NCBI RefSeq assembly: GCF_000735435.1
Contig: NZ_JMPP01000024.1
Span: 62,001-126,000, forward strand
Origin: Klebsiella planticola ATCC 33531
GTDB taxonomy: Bacteria > Pseudomonadota > Gammaproteobacteria > Enterobacterales > Enterobacteriaceae
Direction of reading: 5' to 3'
Length of the DNA stretch: 64,000 nt
Of this stretch, positions 60,831 through 64,000 are shown in pieces. The notes beneath the pieces are model-generated. The model saw only the letters and a list, made by a program, of their open reading frames with translations, ran no database searches and was not told the origin of the DNA. A program made the translations under genes and the position numbers. Position 1 is the first letter of the stretch. Every line of letters starts with the position of its first letter.

Positions 60831-61346
60831 GCTATTAGTCCATTGATAGTGTGGTGTTTTTTTCATTTTCAGTATCGGGATATTTATCCGGTGAAAGTAT
60901 GATCTTCATCAAATGTTATTCCCATTCATACAGTAATGAACGTAATTAGTACATTCTTATGATCTCTATAATATTGGGCGTTCTTATAATGTTATTTTGC
61001 GCTGAATGAATAATAAAGTCAGCGTATTTAATGATGATTTAAAGTTAATTTCGTCAGAATATGCATGAGAATAAACAGATGGCGAATTGGGTTTCCAGCA
61101 AGCGCGTTGACGGCTATCTGCGGGCTGAATAGCGGCAGACGGTGGGGAGAGCGATCGCCCTCTTTGTTCAGAGTGTTAAACCGCTTACAAATCAGCTGCG
61201 TCGATGTTGCATATTTGTTTCATTTTGTCATTCTCATCTTTTTGTTGCTCGTCGCGCTGTGATGGATGCTTGCGCCAATGGGTGACCACGGAACCAAAGT
61301 CAGTCCTGCCGATTGCCGTGCCGATAAACATGGAGATATCACCACA
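60831..61346. other. Region upstream of tctD and of the small membrane gene
   Basis: 516 bases. The first 220 are AT-rich and likely hold the promoter of the minus-strand small gene. A GCGATCGC palindrome within GAGAGCGATCGCCCTC lies at about 61148-61163. A 65-codon plus-strand frame (61065-61262) was not accepted as a gene. The region just before 61347 should contain the tctD promoter. Confidence 0.4.
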
Positions 61347-62021
61347 ATGCGCCTTTTATTAGCTGAAGATAATCGTGAACTGGCCCACTGGCTGGAAAAA
61401 GCGCTGGTACAGGGCGGGTTTGCCGTCGACTGCGTCTTCGATGGTCGGGCGGCTGACCATCTGCTGCAAAGTGAAAAATACGCGCTGGCGGTGCTGGATA
61501 TAGGGATGCCCGGTTTCGACGGACTGGAAGTGGTTCAGCGGCTGCGCAAACGCGGGCAGACGCTACCGGTACTGCTGCTGACGGCACGCAGCGCGGTGGC
61601 GGATCGGGTTAAAGGGTTGAACGTCGGCGCCGATGATTATCTGCCAAAGCCCTTTGAGCTTGAGGAACTGGACGCGCGGCTGCGGGCATTGCTACGGCGC
61701 AGCGAAGGTCAGGTGCATGAAGTACAGCAGCTGGGCGAGCTGGAGTATCGCGATGAGGGCTATTTTTTGTTGCGAGGACAGCGGTTGTCGCTAACCCCGC
61801 GCGAGCAGGCGCTATTGACGGTGCTGATGTTTCGTCGTTCCCGACCCGTCTCACGCCAGCAGCTGTTTGAGCAGGTCTTCAGTCTGAATGACGAAGTGAG
61901 TCCGGAGAGTATCGAACTCTATGTCCATCGGCTGCGGAAAAAGCTACAGGACAGCGACGTGCGGATTACCACGCTGCGTGGGCTCGGCTATGTGCTGGAG
62001 AGCGGTCATGAAGTGGGGTAA
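61347..62021 (+). CDS. tctD: Response regulator TctD (OmpR family)
   Basis: 224 residues from the ATG at 61347, equal to Salmonella TctD; the frame is open for 27 codons upstream without a better start. Receiver domain 1-120 with acidic pocket LLAEDNREL, phospho-acceptor Asp51 in LAVLDIGMPGFDG, and Lys in GADDYLPKPFELEEL. The C-terminal winged helix (about 130-220) has LTPREQALLTVLM and ESIELYVHRLRKKL. It controls tctCBA. Its stop lies inside the tctE start region (14-base overlap). Confidence 0.95.
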   Translation: MRLLLAEDNRELAHWLEKALVQGGFAVDCVFDGRAADHLLQSEKYALAVLDIGMPGFDGLEVVQRLRKRGQTLPVLLLTARSAVADRVKGLNVGADDYLPKPFELEELDARLRALLRRSEGQVHEVQQLGELEYRDEGYFLLRGQRLSLTPREQALLTVLMFRRSRPVSRQQLFEQVFSLNDEVSPESIELYVHRLRKKLQDSDVRITTLRGLGYVLESGHEVG

Positions 62022-63447
62022 GCCGCAGTCGCTGTTTGCCCAACTGATGCTGTTTCTCGGGCTGCCGCTGGTGCTGCTGTGGGGACTGTCGGCATTCAAC
62101 AGCTATGTGAGCGCGCTCCAGGCGGCGACGCAGGCCTATGACCGGACGCTGCTCTCCTCGGCCCGCACCGTGGCGGAACGGCTGGTGGTGCGCGAGGGGC
62201 GGCTGGAGGTCAACGTGCCCTGGGTCGTGCTGGATAGTTTTGAGCTCAACATGAACGACCGCCTGTATTACAAGGTGGTGGACCCGGACGGGAAGGTGAT
62301 TTCAGGTTTTGATGATTTGCCCGCCATGCCGCCGGCAACCTCGCGCACGACGCTCTATCCGGCGCTGGCATGGTTTTACCACACCGAATATCGTGGCCAG
62401 GCCATTCGCGTGGCGCGGCTGCTGCAGCCGATCAACGAAGGGGGCATTCTCGGGATGGCGGAAATCTATATCGCTGAGACCCTGCAGTCGCGGCGCTGGC
62501 TTGCCGGGCAGCTGCTGTTCTCTTCCTGGGTATCACAGGGGCTGCTGGTGCTGCTGACGCTGGTGCTGACCGGCTGGCTGCTGCGGCGCGTGCTGCGCCC
62601 GATGCGCCAGCTCTCGGCGCTGATGGTCCGGCGCGAACCCGGCCTGCTGACGCCGCTGCCGGAACTGCTGCCGTGGTCAGAAACCCGGCTGCTGATAGTG
62701 GCATTTAACCGCTATATTGACCGGCTGCGAGTGATGATTTCACGGCAGGAGCGCTTTAGCGCCGACGCCTCCCATCAGCTCAAGACGCCGCTGGCGGTTT
62801 TAAAGACCCAGGCCTCCGTCGCGCTGGCCAGCGATGACCCGCAGCTGTGGCGTGAAAGTCTGCAGGCCATGCGTACCACGCTCGATGGGACGATTATGTT
62901 GACCGAACGTCTGCTGCAGCTGGCGAGCGTTAAAGGTAAAGAGCAGGGGGATCGGGCCTTCCTGGCCGTCGATCTTCAGGACATCGTGCAAAACAGCTGC
63001 TTTTCGCGGATTACCCAGGCGCGCAGTAAAAATATCGACCTCGGTTATGAGGGCGAACGGTCCGCGGTCATGATCGCCGGCGACGGCGTCCTGCTGGCTG
63101 AGCTGTGCGCCAATCTGTTGGATAACGCAATTCGCTACACGCCGGCAAACGGAACGGTGACGCTGAGCCTGCGTCGCGATGGAGAAGGCGTCGTCATGGA
63201 GGTCGAAGACAGTGGCCCGGGTATTGAGGATGACCAGATTCAGCAGGCGCTGCTGCCATTTCAGCGCCTGGAAAATGTCGGGGATAACCCCGGTGCGGGT
63301 CTCGGGCTGGCGCTGGTGACGGATATTGCCCGACTGCATCGCAGTCACCCGCAGCTGCTGCGTAGCGAAACGCTGGGCGGCCTGAAAGTCAGACTGCGTT
63401 TTCTGGCCGCGGCGCCGGGTCGCTCAGAGCAGGCCTTTCAGGGTTAA
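62008..63447 (+). CDS. tctE: Sensor histidine kinase TctE
   Basis: 479 residues from the ATG at 62008. The first membrane segment falls at about 13-32 and the second at about 168-192; between them is a periplasmic 2CSK_N-type sensor domain ([20 protein letters not shown]). The phospho-accepting His256 is in [20 protein letters not shown]. The ATPase domain has [18 protein letters not shown] (N box), [12 protein letters not shown] (G1) and [12 protein letters not shown] (G2). It senses tricarboxylates in Salmonella. The 3' end overlaps convergent nudI by 24 bases. Confidence 0.95.
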   Translation: MKWGKPQSLFAQLMLFLGLPLVLLWGLSAFNSYVSALQAATQAYDRTLLSSARTVAERLVVREGRLEVNVPWVVLDSFELNMNDRLYYKVVDPDGKVISGFDDLPAMPPATSRTTLYPALAWFYHTEYRGQAIRVARLLQPINEGGILGMAEIYIAETLQSRRWLAGQLLFSSWVSQGLLVLLTLVLTGWLLRRVLRPMRQLSALMVRREPGLLTPLPELLPWSETRLLIVAFNRYIDRLRVMISRQERFSADASHQLKTPLAVLKTQASVALASDDPQLWRESLQAMRTTLDGTIMLTERLLQLASVKGKEQGDRAFLAVDLQDIVQNSCFSRITQARSKNIDLGYEGERSAVMIAGDGVLLAELCANLLDNAIRYTPANGTVTLSLRRDGEGVVMEVEDSGPGIEDDQIQQALLPFQRLENVGDNPGAGLGLALVTDIARLHRSHPQLLRSETLGGLKVRLRFLAAAPGRSEQAFQG

Positions 63448-63849
63448 TGTTTTGCGGGTCGCGACGTTCAGATCGTAGCGGTGCAAATCTTGCGGTTTCA
63501 CCCAGGCATACGCCTGAAACTCGTCGTTGAGGGTGATTTCGCGATTGGCGCTGAGGCAGTCAAAAATCAGGTAAATCATATATATCTCTTCCTGACGGCC
63601 GTCGGCATAGGTTTTGACCCGAATATCATCGCTGAAGGTCCACGGCGTAATCTGCGTCAGCTGCAACGCCTCGCCAAGCTCCTCACTAACTTCCCGACGT
63701 AGCGCCTCTTCAATACGTTCGCCCGGTTCAACGCCGCCGCCGGAAAGTGCCCACTGCCCGGGAAAAACGCCGCGATCGTCAGCCATTTTGCAGAGCAGAT
63801 AGTGGCCCTCATTCTGAATCAGCGGGCAGACGATGGTCCTTTGGCGCAT
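63424..63849 (-). CDS. nudI: Nucleoside triphosphatase NudI
   Basis: 141 residues, the E. coli length, with AAGGAG before the ATG. The Nudix box runs [20 protein letters not shown] and continues ELGE, with all catalytic residues intact. NudI hydrolyses pyrimidine deoxynucleoside triphosphates (dTTP, dUTP, dCTP). It is convergent with tctE and overlaps its last 24 bases. In K-12 it sits beside ais-arn; here the tct locus takes that place. Confidence 0.95.
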   Translation of the reverse strand: MRQRTIVCPLIQNEGHYLLCKMADDRGVFPGQWALSGGGVEPGERIEEALRREVSEELGEALQLTQITPWTFSDDIRVKTYADGRQEEIYMIYLIFDCLSANREITLNDEFQAYAWVKPQDLHRYDLNVATRKTLTLKGLL

Positions 63850-64000
63850 GGTGATCTCCTTGACTAAACGGTAGGAAAAAGGTGTTGGAGCACCAGTTTG
63901 CGAGCCGTCTCGCTAAACCGCAAGCTGCATTGTCCGTATTTAGCCGCCGCTATCCGTAGCAACTGGTTACAATCACGAGAGTAAAGGTCATTTTAGTGCA
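63850..64000. other. Window end, upstream of nudI
   Basis: 151 bases without a recognisable gene. It holds the nudI ribosome site and presumably its promoter. A TTACAAT stretch (about 63966-63972) could be part of a plus-strand promoter for a gene beyond the window. Confidence 0.4.

Noticed and set aside
61065-61262. A 65-codon plus-strand frame upstream of tctD
   Set aside because: No ribosome site, mixed composition with a hydrophobic end only, and it overlaps likely tctD control sequence.

Overview
The window is a stretch of enterobacterial chromosome (order Enterobacterales, family Enterobacteriaceae). Protein sequences are near those of E. coli and Salmonella throughout. The accessory content fits Klebsiella, Raoultella or a close Enterobacter relative best: tctCBA/tctDE next to menE, a PTS-transketolase operon next to pta, and an ERIC element. 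The genus call is an inference. Coding density is high, GC looks well above 50%, and no tRNA, rRNA, CRISPR array, integrase, transposase or prophage gene was seen.

Layout. 1-4716: end of folC, dedD, then cvpA-purF behind a perfect PurR box, and ubiX. 4990-9069: the basic amino acid ABC importer argT-hisJ-hisQ-hisM-hisP with sigma54/NtrC-type control elements. 9111-16403: a GNAT gene, yfcH, folX, yfcG, a divergent LysR regulator/aldehyde dehydrogenase pair, yfcF, yfcE and yfcD. 16407-21645: a LacI-type regulator divergent from an ascorbate-type PTS (EIIA, EIIB, EIIC) followed by a split transketolase. 21718-25262: pta and ackA, separated by an ERIC repeat. 25600-31177: yfbV, yfbU, yfbT, yfbS, yfbR, alaA. 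32069-48707: lrhA and the complete 13-gene nuoA-N operon (respiratory complex I, nuoC and nuoD fused). 48817-50253: rbn and elaA. 50415-57422: the menaquinone operon menF-D-H-B-C-E. 57419-60376: the tripartite tricarboxylate transporter tctCBA with a frameshifted tctA. 60708-60830: an unrecognised 40-residue membrane protein gene. 61347-63447: the two-component system tctDE. 63424-63849: nudI.

How it works together. The core is central and respiratory metabolism. Pta-AckA makes acetate and ATP, complex I oxidises NADH, and the men operon supplies menaquinone for anaerobic respiration. The transport loci (His/Lys/Arg importer, PTS-transketolase operon, citrate-type TTT transporter with its own sensor) bring in nitrogen and carbon sources.

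Novelty. Against the E. coli K-12 gene order (from memory), the backbone is interrupted at discrete points. yfcI is replaced by a GNAT gene. A LysR/ALDH pair sits between yfcG and yfcF. yfcC is replaced by the PTS-transketolase operon. elaD, elaB and yfbK-P are missing. pmrD-arn-ais is replaced by tct. The strongest leads are the PTS-transketolase operon with its paired palindromes and CRP-type promoter, the 40-residue membrane protein with its own terminator, and the single-base frameshift in tctA.
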